Part shown: positions 13,201 to 20,058 of the stretch, piece after piece | Layout of the letters: each line of letters begins with the position of its first letter | Numbering within the stretch: the first letter of the stretch is position 1 | NCBI RefSeq assembly: GCF_004349355.1 | Contig: NZ_SMFK01000001.1 | Coordinates: forward strand, 733,393-797,392 | Direction of reading: 5' to 3' | DNA: 64,000 nt | Source: Flavobacterium cellulosilyticum | Lineage (GTDB): Bacteria; Bacteroidota; Bacteroidia; Flavobacteriales; Flavobacteriaceae | Program-made: the position numbers and the translations under genes | Notes under the pieces: model-generated | The model's input: only the letters and a program-made list of their open reading frames with translations | Database searches by the model: none | Told to the model about the DNA's origin: nothing

Positions 13201-14519
13201 GCGTTTTTGTTCAACTAACTGTAGGCACTTACAAAGTACATGTGGTGAGTGGAGATTGTAATAAAACAACCGCTTCTATAACCATAAACCAACCTACTTT
13301 GCCACTTGTTGCTCCTTACGTTACAACAGATGTTAGCTGTAGTGGTGCTTCAAATGGGCAAATTGTAATTAATGCTTCTGGAGGAACGGGTATCATTAAA
13401 TATGCTATTTCACCCAATTTGGATCAATTTTTCGACACCAATACTTTTAAAGATCTTAGTCCGAACAATTATAGTGTAATAGTTCAGGATGTATTGGGTT
13501 GTTATTTAACTTTCAACTTCCAAATAGATGAACCTTTGCCATTGCAAGCAACATTAATTTCAGGATCAATATTTCCTGAAGTTTGTTCAGGAGATAACGA
13601 TGGGGAATTTAGTATTGAGATTAGTGGAGGAACTTCGTCCTATAAAGTAAGTCTTGATAAACAAAATGGACCATTCGTATCGGGAGCTATAGGGCAAACT
13701 GATTTTACTTTCAAAAACTTAAAAGGAGGAACTCATATTGTATATATTCTAGACGCTATGAGTTGTAGTACTAATTTGACGGTGGTTTTACCAGATCCTG
13801 TTTCTTTAAAACCTGTAGCGATAGTTGAATATGATTGTTTGAATAATTTACCAACCAACTCAGTTACGGTAAAAGTAGATTCAAGTATTTTGCCTGCAGA
13901 TGTAGATTATGCATTGGATGGAATAGCTCCATTTCAAACAAGCAATTTGTTTACAAATGTACCTTCTGGCAGCCATTTTATAAGTGCAAGACACACAAAT
14001 GGTTGTATTCAGAAAACCCAAAATTTCACTATTCTTCAAATAAATACTTTGGCAGTGATTTTGAACAATGGAGGGTTAAATGAGATTGTTGCCACAACAA
14101 CTGGGGGTTCAGGTTCGTATCATTATACTTTTAATGGAACTTCCACTGGAACCAGCAATACTTATATCTATTATAGTACAGGAGATTACACAGTTGAGGT
14201 TGTAGATAGTGAAGGTTGTACAGCAAAAGATACTAAGGTATTCACGTTTATCGACATTAATATTCCAAATGTATTTACACCAGACGGTGATGGAAATAAC
14301 GACACTTGGGGTCCAACAAATACAGCAAATTACCCGGATATCTTATATCATATTTATGATCGTTACGGACGTATTGTTGGAACCTATCATAGGGATCAAT
14401 TTTGGGATGGGAAATACAACGGTTTCGAGTTGCCTTCTGGAGATTATTGGTATACTTTGAGGCTTAATAATGACAAAGACGGAAGAGAATTTGTGGGCCA
14501 TTTTACCCTTTACAGGTAA
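1242..14519 (+). CDS. Giant SprB-like secreted adhesin with T9SS type B sorting domain
   Basis: A 4425-residue protein. Residues 1-24 form a signal peptide (MKKTIFSRTT... ending SYGQ). An N-terminal globular region is followed at about 358-490 by a DUF11-like domain (VLTKTVWDNSGANIG, LGQQLNYVIGLQNKG). Most of the rest is several dozen SprB-type repeats of roughly 85 residues, recognisable by C-x-G...GG-x-x-PY-x-Y-S-I-D-G, then F-x-GL-x-AG-x-Y and a D-x-x-GC end. The last ~90 residues (NVFTPDGDGNNDTW, IYDRYGRIV, DYWYTLRL) are the gliding-associated CHU_C type B signal that directs T9SS export. By analogy with SprB, it is probably a cell-surface adhesin used in gliding or attachment; this role is inferred. 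It lies between two PorP/SprF-type genes, matching the sprB-sprF arrangement. The ATG start is chosen because the signal peptide follows at once. Confidence 0.93.
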   Translation: MKKTIFSRTTLVVLLLLLGVISYGQNFVPFTPRYDKTLKGDILLIGNNILSKDATSNYNTTGQANNQIDPMVNVDIDTDPTTFNSSSADMAIPNPGCFKIVYAGLYWSAVVKGSEPITTIKLKTPGAAAYLPITGTQIYFQNAANNNNSNSYACYADVTALVTSLSNPQGTFTVANVSSLTGNKPNAEGLSAGWSLFVVYEDPTLPSKYITSFDGYSRIDQNNPQNISVSGFKTIPVGPVRAKYAFSAIEGDNPYTGDFLQINGAVISAINGAGTVIRPPNNFFNSSVSYINSLTNTPELFTTRNPASINTLGFDAGILSIPNAGNTVIKNGDTSATIRLGSSLDIYYFYFNAFAVDVIEPKIVLTKTVWDNSGANIGNQNVVLGQQLNYVIGLQNKGNDNATSLTIRDRLPINVIFNYPADIVNLPAGVTVSSYNPATRDINFNISNSIVKVGDALKEIRFKVQVVPLCNMLSDACSNIIDNIAYATYKGSINTSFTISDDPSFDVNTGCLLVPKATNFLVDIDNCLFTKNEVLCGASVDIKAANGYDSYSWSSSPTGTPVIGTNQTLTVTNPGKYYVHNTAIAPCLSINQVVTVTTFGGTLTNPVIPFADEVVTCPNDGKKLPNIFLCGANAFRDIKTGISDGSVIVWEKLNEASCTAVVNIDCANESNSCTWSQVGSGPNYQANASGQYRVTLNYPGGCFNRYYFNVYQNLLNPTAVTNDIICNTPGKITVGGVPSGYEYSLKAAGPWQSSNVFAINGPNSYTVYLKQTGNAQNLCVFSVPNILIRKRDFTVTPVITQPFCHGDKGNITLQINDVQPQYFVTVKQAGVTIFSSGPDSSNTYHFNNLNPGQYDYTISTDDGCTTNLSATIVEPAVIKATSALTKPLTCTDGEITVTPTGGTPPYSYFVNSTTVFQGTPQIIVTNPLPPGGIYTIKVVDSNNCETTTSITVSATMPPAFSIAKTDVLCAGTNTGVITINVSNANGNTLRYSIDNGVTFINSNVFSGLAAGNYAVVVESTLAGDVCLSAPQTITIIPTSPITGTATLTTPYTCGGTATITASASGGTAPYSYSIDGVTFQTNTVFSGLYAGTYSITIKDSKNCTYTINPSIVVSALKAPTDLTITATDLICPENVSHVNIAGVDGISPLRYRIISAPSTYAVTTVPSPYNADGEFKYLPGGVYVFEVKDRNDCIYQETYNLVPIPPISVTGTLINNVKCYNSATGAIKFDVSGNFTGGSKVYSYSISGPISSSAINQTAPTILLNNLLAGTYTITVTDKKTGCTDSASVTINQSAAALVLGTTVSPIKCSSNGSVVANATGGWGGNTFTLSQPDATIIGPQASTTFVNLTQIGSYKVTVTDTNGCSVTDTFTLAASTTPTISIAGSDLCYDTTNQATIIVTTSGGVSPYQYSINNGTSYQTSTTFSNLIPGNYTALVKDAFGCISTALPLTIAPQLIVKTVLTKDLDCSASPDALITGTITGGTSGFKYAVSINGGVYSAPVAVVGNTFTYSVSSSSVVASTTYQFQVTDLNNCPAQSGIITIKPILVYPSASVSTVSPTCNGSSNGSVTLGASLGVAPYTYSFNGSPFTSTTLYTGLSAGVAYYYQVKDSKECVSPMGSITLTQPIAITGSTAITTPYTCTGNGVITVTASGGKAPYSYSIDGVTFQAGNTFSGLTNGSYVFTIKDASNCTQVLPTVIIEALTPPKDLAFAASSLTCPSNTSNVTITTTGGALPLTYQIVSPIAGVSQGSNVFNGLAPGSYAFQVTDSKECTYQEFYIIKALAPITVKGVVVNNVKCFGSSTASVNYTVSGTTAYSYRINLATWITGQTASSINLTNLAAGVYSIEIKDDATTCTGTTSVTVQSPTAALTVTTTVTPIKCGSNGNVTVNATGGWGGNSYTLTLPDATIIGPQASTTFANLTQIGTYTATVMDSNGCIVSSNFTLTTPIAPTASIVGSDLCYDTSNQATIIVTASGGVSPYQYSINNGTSYQASTTFSNLTPGNYTILVKDSFGCTSTAFAQNIATQLNVNTVLTKDLDCSASPDAVITGTIAGGTSGFNYSVSINGGAYSAPVSVVGNIFAYSVTASSVVAATTYQFQVTDINNCPATSGIITIKPISIPAITAVNQTQQIYCNSDTTAAINVVINSAVGTAPYVINVLNTTTGTNYGTQTSGLAAGNYTITITDAKLCTDTKLIIINEPVALTSSVTYTDITCTGTGTSLGSITGTPSGGVSLYTYTLTNNVGAVVGPPTIVAGSYTFDIINFGVYELSFTDANSCTVKKTINIASPPKDLLINTTSGPASCTTASVVVSVNPFIIGGPYHFALFPINSGFTPPYEYATNTGSYQNADAGFPLQATFSGLNPGVIYSFIVYDEATNCYYFKQATSPTQTASTLTSTVSPKNVTCKGANNGTIDFTFTNTYPALTNVSYEVFNSQTNLTTGINGTVSVLTGGPVTSTVTGIGPLALGTYYLLFKEISGGANNGCTNASETFTITESAVALSVSASVIKTENCNAPGQISVLGQGGTPSYTYQVVVSTDPIPTALTPGWVASNTFNLAAGSYSAYVKDANACIIGTPISVLLDPSPVIVATVNNQCTATEGNFAIDVTLPTAGIAPYSFSIDGGVFQTKAVPFTIANVSSGVHTIEVKDFNGCGNLVSVPVLAPLGMTSAITALPTCATNDGVITVNTTGGSGTYNYSIAPNPASITLAGNVFSGVPAGTYTVTITDISSTCTKSVPVTLSAPTPVTFSTTNTDVSCAGGSNGSITVDLPISNDNPPYTYEITAPIIVAAQNSNIFTGLAAGTYTVKVNSGRGCSAINNSIVVGQPLALAVDASSAASPFGCAVDNTVKTATVTINTKVGTGTAPYTYSIDGTNYFTTNTFTINDNGTSYNLTVFIKDANGCLATGSIPITTLPKITAANATVNAAIDCNNTGSLIVNVAGGSGNFTYQMLPSSSAQLSNVFAVSTPGDYYFRVNDVTTACYFDTAAFTVAPFNTINVVAAATAPVTCFGDANGAISINVTGYLGAYSYEVFNNLGASVKGPIVANTTTNPQSISGLLAGNYTVVVKETVSPFCTKTSNVVTVGSPSSSVSLSFLTVNDNCNVNAGQIVAEAKGGTTPYLFQILPASIAAPLVISPGWTNTNTLNAESGDYVIYVKDANDCTQSLPVAIGLDPTPVIAVSITSANQCSATEGNFAINVTVPAAGIAPYSFSIDGGVFQNQTVPFTVSNLSSGVHTVEGKDVNGCGNQASVTIQPPLGLTPVITALPTCATNDGVITVNANGGAGTYTYFIAPHLGSITLIGNVFSNVPAGNYTVFILDATTTCTKSAAVTLSAPTPVTFSTAVKDVSCNGNNDGIITVSLLPGNDNPTYTYEITAPIVVAAQNSNIFTGLAAGTYTVKVNSGRGCSTSNNSVIVNQPTLLTVDASSSFSQFGCRVNNTASTATVTINATIGTGTAPYSYSIDGTNYFTTNTFSIVDNGTAYNLPIYIKDLNGCSASSTIAITPLPKITVSAVAIVTPIDCKNTGSIAITVSGGSGNFSYQMLPNGLPQASNIFNVINPGSYYFRVTDTTTTCYFDTAEFVVTPFDTIDVIATATTPLTCFGDSNGALEINVSGYTGAYTYQVLDRTSAVVTSGSGNTTTNPQLISGLTGGNYTVVVSESNSPFCKMSSNTVTINSPALPLTVIATETSSVSCSNNQGTINAVGTGGWGSLQYELVGPINVPYSTNNLFTNLSAGSYSVNVKDSKGCITSSAPVILSLPTPIAITASSSTPLLLCYGDKNATITVTNTTGGQGGNYSYILNTTSATPPTSSGPQSSTVFAGLGVGTYTVTAIDGWNCSQVSTPITIAQPTEIIASLTLASSQTCLNKATLKLSASGGTGTYVYSADGIAYNPTNFATSITIPVAPGIYHYYVKDANGCTSVISNDIEIVPMPILTINLDLSNAKINCYGDNTGVIVAKAEGGLGNYVYSLLDANGVAVSPAPMQSSPGVFVQLTVGTYKVHVVSGDCNKTTASITINQPTLPLVAPYVTTDVSCSGASNGQIVINASGGTGIIKYAISPNLDQFFDTNTFKDLSPNNYSVIVQDVLGCYLTFNFQIDEPLPLQATLISGSIFPEVCSGDNDGEFSIEISGGTSSYKVSLDKQNGPFVSGAIGQTDFTFKNLKGGTHIVYILDAMSCSTNLTVVLPDPVSLKPVAIVEYDCLNNLPTNSVTVKVDSSILPADVDYALDGIAPFQTSNLFTNVPSGSHFISARHTNGCIQKTQNFTILQINTLAVILNNGGLNEIVATTTGGSGSYHYTFNGTSTGTSNTYIYYSTGDYTVEVVDSEGCTAKDTKVFTFIDINIPNVFTPDGDGNNDTWGPTNTANYPDILYHIYDRYGRIVGTYHRDQFWDGKYNGFELPSGDYWYTLRLNNDKDGREFVGHFTLYR
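4357..7605 (+). repeat. Diverged super-repeat pair in the giant adhesin (~1.7 kb units)
   Basis: Several consecutive SprB repeats are duplicated as a block. Unit 1 begins near 4357 and unit 2 near 6120. The same signature occurs at 5394 and 7110 (GSDLCYDT), an offset of 1716 bp. Other shared signatures are TPYTC, ATGGWGGN, PDATIIGPQAST, LTKDLDCSASPD and SGIITIKPI. Units differ at many codons, so the duplication is not recent. Confidence 0.85.
8755..12290 (+). repeat. Second diverged super-repeat pair in the giant adhesin (~1.77 kb units)
   Basis: A second, different multi-repeat block is duplicated. The ALPTCATNDGVITVN signature falls at 9264 and 11037 (offset 1773 bp), and TCFGD(A/S)NGA near 10260 and 12034. 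Other shared stretches are QCxATEGNFAI, PYSFSIDGGVFQ and AAQNSNIFTGLAAGTYTVKV. The approximate boundaries are 8755-10525 and 10527-12290. Confidence 0.85.
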
Positions 14520-14564
14520 TGTATAAAATCAAATACGCTATTGTCTCCAATTAAAACGAATTAA

Positions 14565-15527
14565 ATGAAAAATATAATTATATCATTTCTACTCCTTACT
14601 GTAACTTTTAGTTATGGTCAAGAGCTAAACATACCAGTAGCCACTCAATATTTGGCTGACAATCCATTTGTGATTTCGCCCACTTTTGCGGGTATTGGTG
14701 ATAATCTTAGAATAAGAGCCAATGGAATGAAGCAGTGGGTTGGAATTAAAGATTCTCCAGAAAACCAATCCGTTTATGCCGATTTTAGAATAGCCGATCA
14801 ATCTGGAGTTGGAGTATCTTTTTACAATGATAAAAACGGATACACCAGTCAATCAGGAGCCAAATTCTCTTTTGCACATCATATCATTTTAAATTATTAT
14901 ACCAAGCAATATTTATCTTTTGGATTGTCTTTTAATGTAAATAATTTCAAAATTGATATATCCCAACTTGTTCCAAATACGTACGATCCAAGTATTACAG
15001 ACGATAGATTTACATCAAATAAAAACTTTGATGTTGGCTTATTGTATCGAAATAAAGAGTTTTACTTCAGTTTTAATGCAGGTAATATTTTAGATAAAAA
15101 TCTCGATAAATTTTCTGGAATTAAGTTAGAACCGCGTTTGCTTCGCAATTACCAAATTTATTCAGGATATGTAATCAAAACTCAAAATTGGTCTGAACTA
15201 GAACCTTCAGTATTTTTTCAATATTTTGAAAGCGATGGACGTTCGAGTACAGATCTTAATATTAAATACAGAAAATACAATAACAACAATGATTATTATT
15301 GGGGCGGAATGACGTATCGTTTTTTGAATGATCAAATCTTAAAACCATTAGCGTTAGGACCTATGTTTGGTTTTAAAAAATCAGGGTTTTATTTTGGATA
15401 TTCATATCAAATTACACTCAATCAATTGGCGGCTTTTAACTCAGGAACTCATGTTGTAACAATAGGATTCGATTTCCTTGCCAACATTAGTAATTGTCCT
15501 TGTACGCAAAGCCCAGTACACGATTAA
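14565..15527 (+). CDS. PorP/SprF-family T9SS outer-membrane protein
   Basis: A 320-residue protein with a signal peptide (MKNIIISFLLLTVTFSYGQ) and the characteristic start of the mature PorP/SprF family: QYLADNPFVISPTFAGIGDNLRIRAN, then QWVGIKDSPENQSVYADFRI. The rest is rich in alternating aromatic and polar beta-strands (for example FYFGYSYQITLNQ) and ends in a GFDFLANISNCPC region, consistent with an outer-membrane beta-barrel. It begins 45 bp after the giant adhesin and is probably co-transcribed with it. In Flavobacterium johnsoniae, sprF lies directly downstream of sprB and is needed for SprB to reach the surface, so this protein is most likely the dedicated partner of the adhesin. This is a SprF-like paralog, not necessarily SprF itself. 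Confidence 0.92.
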   Translation: MKNIIISFLLLTVTFSYGQELNIPVATQYLADNPFVISPTFAGIGDNLRIRANGMKQWVGIKDSPENQSVYADFRIADQSGVGVSFYNDKNGYTSQSGAKFSFAHHIILNYYTKQYLSFGLSFNVNNFKIDISQLVPNTYDPSITDDRFTSNKNFDVGLLYRNKEFYFSFNAGNILDKNLDKFSGIKLEPRLLRNYQIYSGYVIKTQNWSELEPSVFFQYFESDGRSSTDLNIKYRKYNNNNDYYWGGMTYRFLNDQILKPLALGPMFGFKKSGFYFGYSYQITLNQLAAFNSGTHVVTIGFDFLANISNCPCTQSPVHD

Positions 15528-15906
15528 AAACTGATTAAGTTATGTCGAAATTTACTTTTTTAAGTGTTTCTTATTATTCTTAATTAGTCATAGTAAGGAT
15601 TCTGTCCAAAAAATTTATTACAACTGAATTAGTCTTTTAGAAAAGTAACAGAAAAGTCAAGATCTTTCGATTCTAATGTTTTATGAATAGGTTATCCAAA
15701 AAATAAGTTTTTAATAAGGTTGTATTTTTTTGAAAGAGTATTTTAGAAATTATATAAAAATCAAGAAAAGATAAAAAACAGATTATTTTTGCTTAATTAC
15801 ATCGTTTTCGATAATAAATAGTGCCGTTTTTAAAATAATTCTTAATTCTAAGTTCCTGAAAAGTTCTATATTTGTACCACTTTAAAAAAATAAAAACAGA
15901 CACACA
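15528..15906. other. Gene-free AT-rich spacer before pgk
   Basis: This 379-bp spacer has no plausible reading frame, RNA gene or strong hairpin that I can see. Its right end carries a -7-like element TATATTTG at 15867-15874, about 33 bp before the pgk start. No good TTG lies at the expected -33 position, so the promoter assignment is partial. Confidence 0.6.
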
Positions 15907-17094
15907 ATGAAAACCATAAACGATTTCAATTTTAAAAACAAAAAAGCAATAATTAGAGTAGATTTTAACGTCCCTTTGGACGAAAATTTTAATGTTACAG
16001 ATGCTACTCGTATCGAAGCTGCAAAACAAACGATAGATAAAATTCTTGCCGATGGAGGAAGTGTGATTTTAATGTCTCACTTAGGAAGACCAAAAGGAGT
16101 GGAAGAAAAATATTCTTTAAAACATATTTTAAAAACTGCAAGTGATATTCTTGAAGTTCCAGTTCAATTTGCTTCAAATTGTGTTGGAGTGGAAGCTAAA
16201 ACAGCTTCAGATCAATTGCAAGCGGGTCAAGTTTTATTGTTAGAAAATTTACGTTTTCATGCTGAAGAAGAAGCAGGAGATATGGCATTTGCTAAGGAAT
16301 TAGCGTCATTAGGCGATATTTATGTAAATGATGCTTTTGGAACTGCACATAGAGCACATGCTTCTACAACAATAATTGCACAGTTTTTCCCAACTGAAAA
16401 ATGTTTTGGACTTTTATTGGCCAAAGAAATCGAAAGCTTAAATAAAGTTTTAAAAGATTCTAAAAAACCAGTAACAGCTATTCTTGGTGGATCAAAAGTA
16501 TCTTCAAAGATCACGGTTATCGAAAACATTTTAGATAAGGTAGACCACATGATAATAGGAGGTGGAATGACATTTACTTTCGTTAAAGCATTGGGAGGTA
16601 AAGTAGGAAACTCTATTTGTGAGGACGATAAACAAGAATTAGCATTAGAAATTCTGCGATTGGCCAAAGAAAAAGGAGTTCAGATTCACATTCCAGTTGA
16701 CGTTGTAGCTGCAGATGATTTTTCCGCTACTGCAAATACTCAAATTGTAGATGTTCGTGAAATTCCTGATGGATGGGAAGGACTTGATGCAGGACCAAAA
16801 TCATTAGCAAACTTCAAAAAAGTAATATTAGAATCAAAAACAATCCTATGGAATGGTCCTCTAGGTGTATTCGAAATTGATAAATTTGCTAACGGAACTA
16901 TCGAATTAGGGAACTTCATTGCAGAAGCTACAGCAAACGGTGCTTTTTCACTTGTTGGTGGAGGAGATTCAGTTGCAGCAGTAAAACAATTTGGATTTGA
17001 ACACAAAGTAAGTTACGTTTCTACAGGTGGTGGAGCGATGCTAGAAATGCTTGAAGGAAGGGTTTTACCTGGAATCGCAGCTATTTTAGAATAA
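15907..17094 (+). CDS. pgk: Phosphoglycerate kinase
   Basis: This 395-residue protein has the normal bacterial length and catalyses the reversible transfer of phosphate from 1,3-bisphosphoglycerate to ADP in cytosolic glycolysis. Diagnostic motifs are RVDFNVPLD near residue 17, SHLGRPKG near 57, [13 protein letters not shown] near 115, [11 protein letters not shown] near 195, NGPLGVFE near 315, and the nucleotide-binding GGGDSVAA and STGGGAMLE segments near the C-terminus. It appears to be transcribed alone: 379 bp lie upstream and the next gene is 107 bp downstream with its own -7-like element. Confidence 0.98.
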   Translation: MKTINDFNFKNKKAIIRVDFNVPLDENFNVTDATRIEAAKQTIDKILADGGSVILMSHLGRPKGVEEKYSLKHILKTASDILEVPVQFASNCVGVEAKTASDQLQAGQVLLLENLRFHAEEEAGDMAFAKELASLGDIYVNDAFGTAHRAHASTTIIAQFFPTEKCFGLLLAKEIESLNKVLKDSKKPVTAILGGSKVSSKITVIENILDKVDHMIIGGGMTFTFVKALGGKVGNSICEDDKQELALEILRLAKEKGVQIHIPVDVVAADDFSATANTQIVDVREIPDGWEGLDAGPKSLANFKKVILESKTILWNGPLGVFEIDKFANGTIELGNFIAEATANGAFSLVGGGDSVAAVKQFGFEHKVSYVSTGGGAMLEMLEGRVLPGIAAILE

Positions 17095-17201
17095 AAAACA
17101 CATATTTAACAATATTTATTAAAAAATGTAGTTATTACATATTATGTTTGCACAGATTTTGATTGTATTTACATGAATAACAGTCTGTTGAAAATTAAAT
17201 T

Positions 17202-19244
17202 ATGAAGATAAAAAAAATATCCTTATTGCTTTTTTCGGTTTTGTCAATCCATTCTTATTCCCAGAATGGGTCTGATAATAGATTGTTTACAAAAACAGAA
17301 ACTAATTACTCCTTTTTAGATTCCATTAAAAAAACATTCGTTGTTGATGAAATGGCATCCTGCGTTGATAGTTTGTGGATGAATGAAATGGCAAGTTTGG
17401 ATATTTATAATGATATATCGGGTGAATTAAATACAGTCAATACAGATAAAAATGTTGATAGTGAATTGCCTACGGAATTGTTAAAAGCAAGACTGAAAGC
17501 AATGGACGAAAAATCTCCATTTCACATCGAATACAATCAAAGTCTTGAAAACTTAATCAAGTCGTTTCTTAAAAACAGAAAGAAATCATTTGGAAGACAA
17601 ATGGCAGTTTCTGAATATTATTTTCCAATTTTTGAAGAAGCTTTATCCAGACAAAATGTTCCTTTAGAGATTAAATATTTAGCAGTTGTAGAATCTTCAC
17701 TGAACCCAAAAGCGGTTTCTAAGTCTGGAGCAACGGGCTTATGGCAATTTATGTATCAAACCGGAAAACAATACAATTTAAATATTGATTCATATGTTGA
17801 TGAGAGAAGCGATCCACTTAAATCAAGTGCCGCTGCAACTCAATACATGACCAATATGTACACCATTTTTGGAGATTGGGATTTGGTTTTGGCTTCTTAT
17901 AATTCAGGACCAGGAAATGTTGCCAAAGCGATTCGTCGTTCAGGCGGACAACAAAATTACTGGAACATAAGAAAAAATTTACCTCTTGAAACTCAAGGAT
18001 ATGTACCCGCTTTTCTAGCTACAATGTACATTTATGAATATCATAAAGAACACGGAATTATAGCTGATAGAGCCATTTTAAAGCATTTCGAAACGGATAC
18101 TGTAAGGATCAAAAAGCAAATGTCATTCAAACAAATTTCAGATTTGGTTGATGTTCCTGTAAAACAATTGGAATTACTTAATCCTTCTTATAAACTTGAT
18201 GTAGTCCCTTATTATAGTGACCAGAACCATTATTTAAGACTTCCTAAAGAAAAAATTGCCGTTTTCACTTCAAATGAAAATCAAATTTATGCGTATATCC
18301 AACATGAATCTGACCTTCGTGAAAGACCTTATCAATCATCAAGAACTGCATTCGCAAAAGCTAATGGAACTTCATCATCCCAAACTTCTCAATCAAGTTC
18401 AACGTATTACACTGTTAAAAAAGGGGATAACCTTAGTGCGATCGCCGAAAAATATGATGTTAGTTTGGAAGATTTAAAAGAGTGGAATGGTTTAAAAAGC
18501 AATTCAGTTGATTATGGAATAAATCTAAAAATTATTTCTAACGAAAATGTAGCATCAGTTGTTAGAAACGAACCTAAAATTTTGAAAACAACGAAAGAAG
18601 TTGTTGCAGAAACTAAAAACAATAAGACAGATTCGTCTAAAAAATCAATAAAAGCGGACACCTTATCTACAGAAGCTGTGGCTTATCATGTAGTTCAAAA
18701 AGGGGATAATTTAGGTAATATTGCTAAAAAGTATAATGTTACAATAGATGAATTGAAAGAATGGAATCATATCTCTGATAATTCAATTCAGTTAGCGGCT
18801 GCTTTGCAAGTTGGTGTTAATGAGCTGAACGCCAAGGAAGAAATTGCTTTTGCACCAGTTCCTGAATTCGAAAATGTAGAATATATCGTTAAAAAAGGAG
18901 ACAATCTTGGAAATATTGCCAAAAAATTTGGATCAACTATGGATGATTTGAAAGAATGGAATAATATACAAGGGAATAATATCGCATTAGGTAGTTCAAT
19001 AATTGTGGCCAAAAGTGAGATTGCAATAACGAAAGCAACACCTCGTACAAATACTTTAAACAAGAAAGAAAGTTTAGTATATACTTCTAAAAATAGCACC
19101 AATGATTATTTAGTTAAAAAAGGTGATTCATTGTTTAGTATTGCTAAAAAATATCCAGGAGTAACTATTTCCGATATTAAAAAATGGAATGACATTCGTA
19201 CTGAAGATCTTAAACCGGGTATGAAGTTAAAAATAAACGGATAG
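17202..19244 (+). CDS. LysM-containing lytic transglycosylase (MltD-like)
   Basis: A 680-residue secreted cell-wall enzyme. A signal peptide (MKIKKISLLLFSVLSIHSYSQ) is followed by an SLT domain at about 155-270 with catalytic Glu in VESSLNPKAVSKSGATGLWQF and the typical ASYNSGPGNV and GYVPAFLATMYI motifs. Four LysM repeats follow at about 402, 495, 560 and 635, each beginning with a variant of Y-x-V-K-K-G-D-N-L. The SLT domain cleaves peptidoglycan glycan strands with formation of 1,6-anhydromuramic ends, and LysM repeats bind the glycan. The architecture matches MltD, but with four LysM modules. A -7-like TATGTTTG at 17143-17150 suggests a separate transcript. Confidence 0.93.
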   Translation: MKIKKISLLLFSVLSIHSYSQNGSDNRLFTKTETNYSFLDSIKKTFVVDEMASCVDSLWMNEMASLDIYNDISGELNTVNTDKNVDSELPTELLKARLKAMDEKSPFHIEYNQSLENLIKSFLKNRKKSFGRQMAVSEYYFPIFEEALSRQNVPLEIKYLAVVESSLNPKAVSKSGATGLWQFMYQTGKQYNLNIDSYVDERSDPLKSSAAATQYMTNMYTIFGDWDLVLASYNSGPGNVAKAIRRSGGQQNYWNIRKNLPLETQGYVPAFLATMYIYEYHKEHGIIADRAILKHFETDTVRIKKQMSFKQISDLVDVPVKQLELLNPSYKLDVVPYYSDQNHYLRLPKEKIAVFTSNENQIYAYIQHESDLRERPYQSSRTAFAKANGTSSSQTSQSSSTYYTVKKGDNLSAIAEKYDVSLEDLKEWNGLKSNSVDYGINLKIISNENVASVVRNEPKILKTTKEVVAETKNNKTDSSKKSIKADTLSTEAVAYHVVQKGDNLGNIAKKYNVTIDELKEWNHISDNSIQLAAALQVGVNELNAKEEIAFAPVPEFENVEYIVKKGDNLGNIAKKFGSTMDDLKEWNNIQGNNIALGSSIIVAKSEIAITKATPRTNTLNKKESLVYTSKNSTNDYLVKKGDSLFSIAKKYPGVTISDIKKWNDIRTEDLKPGMKLKING

Positions 19245-19315
19245 TACGAGTCACTTTTTAATGTTTTTCAAACTTTTATTAAAATCCTGTTTTATGGATT
19301 TAATCAGCAAGCATA

Positions 19316-19975
19316 ATGTTCAAAAAATCAATATTCGCATTAAGTACACTTTTTTTATTAAATTCCTGCGCTGTTAAACAAATAAGCCTTACCGAGAATG
19401 ATTGGTATACTTTTACAACAAAAAGCACTGATAAAATAGCTCCTTCAAAAGGGTATGAGTTCTCGAACGGTATGGTGAGAATGTATGGCGATGTCAATGG
19501 ATATTTGATGACCAATAAAAGCTATAAAAATTTTGAACTTAGTCTAGAGTTCAAATGGAATATGGATGAAAACGTAGCTAAAGCAAAAGGTAAAAAAAAC
19601 AGTGGTGTTATGTATAATATCCCAGTGGATTCACCAGATCACATTTGGCCAAAAGGCATTCAATTTCAAATTAAAGACGATAGCACTGGCGATTTTATTT
19701 TTTTGGACAGTATAACAGCAATTGTAAACGGAAAATTTATTGAGGGTGGTCAAAGCGTAAACTCTTTTAAATTTATGGCTAATGAAAATCCTTCTGGTGA
19801 ATGGAACACCATTTTAATTCGATCTTTCAACGGGAAAATAACTCAATATTTAAACGGGAAAATTGTAAATGAATGTACTGATACAAGTGCTAGGGAAGGA
19901 AAAATTTCTTTAAATTATGAAGGGTCACCAATTGATTTTAAGAATATTCAAATAACCAATATTCGTAAAAAATAA
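19316..19975 (+). CDS. DUF1080 (3-keto-disaccharide hydrolase-type) lipoprotein
   Basis: A 219-residue lipoprotein with lipobox LLNSC at residues 14-18. The body matches the DUF1080 concanavalin-like fold: NDWYTFTTK, GMVRMYGDVNGYLMTNKSYKNFELSLEFKW, NSGVMYNIP, GIQFQIKDD, GEWNTILIRSFNGKITQYLNGKIV, and GKISLNYEGSPIDFKNIQI at the end. Members are usually secreted and have been linked to glycan or 3-keto-glycoside hydrolysis, but the substrate cannot be read from sequence. It lies between the transglycosylase and another lipoprotein gene in the same direction, with 71-83 bp gaps, so co-transcription is possible but not evident. Confidence 0.85.
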   Translation: MFKKSIFALSTLFLLNSCAVKQISLTENDWYTFTTKSTDKIAPSKGYEFSNGMVRMYGDVNGYLMTNKSYKNFELSLEFKWNMDENVAKAKGKKNSGVMYNIPVDSPDHIWPKGIQFQIKDDSTGDFIFLDSITAIVNGKFIEGGQSVNSFKFMANENPSGEWNTILIRSFNGKITQYLNGKIVNECTDTSAREGKISLNYEGSPIDFKNIQITNIRKK

Positions 19976-20058
19976 TTCTTCCATCACATTTTCTATAAAC
20001 GGAGTGTGTTTTTTATATCTTTATTTGGGAATTGCCACTTTTATTTCAAACCGAATCA

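Noticed and set aside
16320..16667. Open frames antisense to pgk (also 16740-17006)
   Set aside because: pgk is complete and conserved on the plus strand; the antisense frames show no family features.
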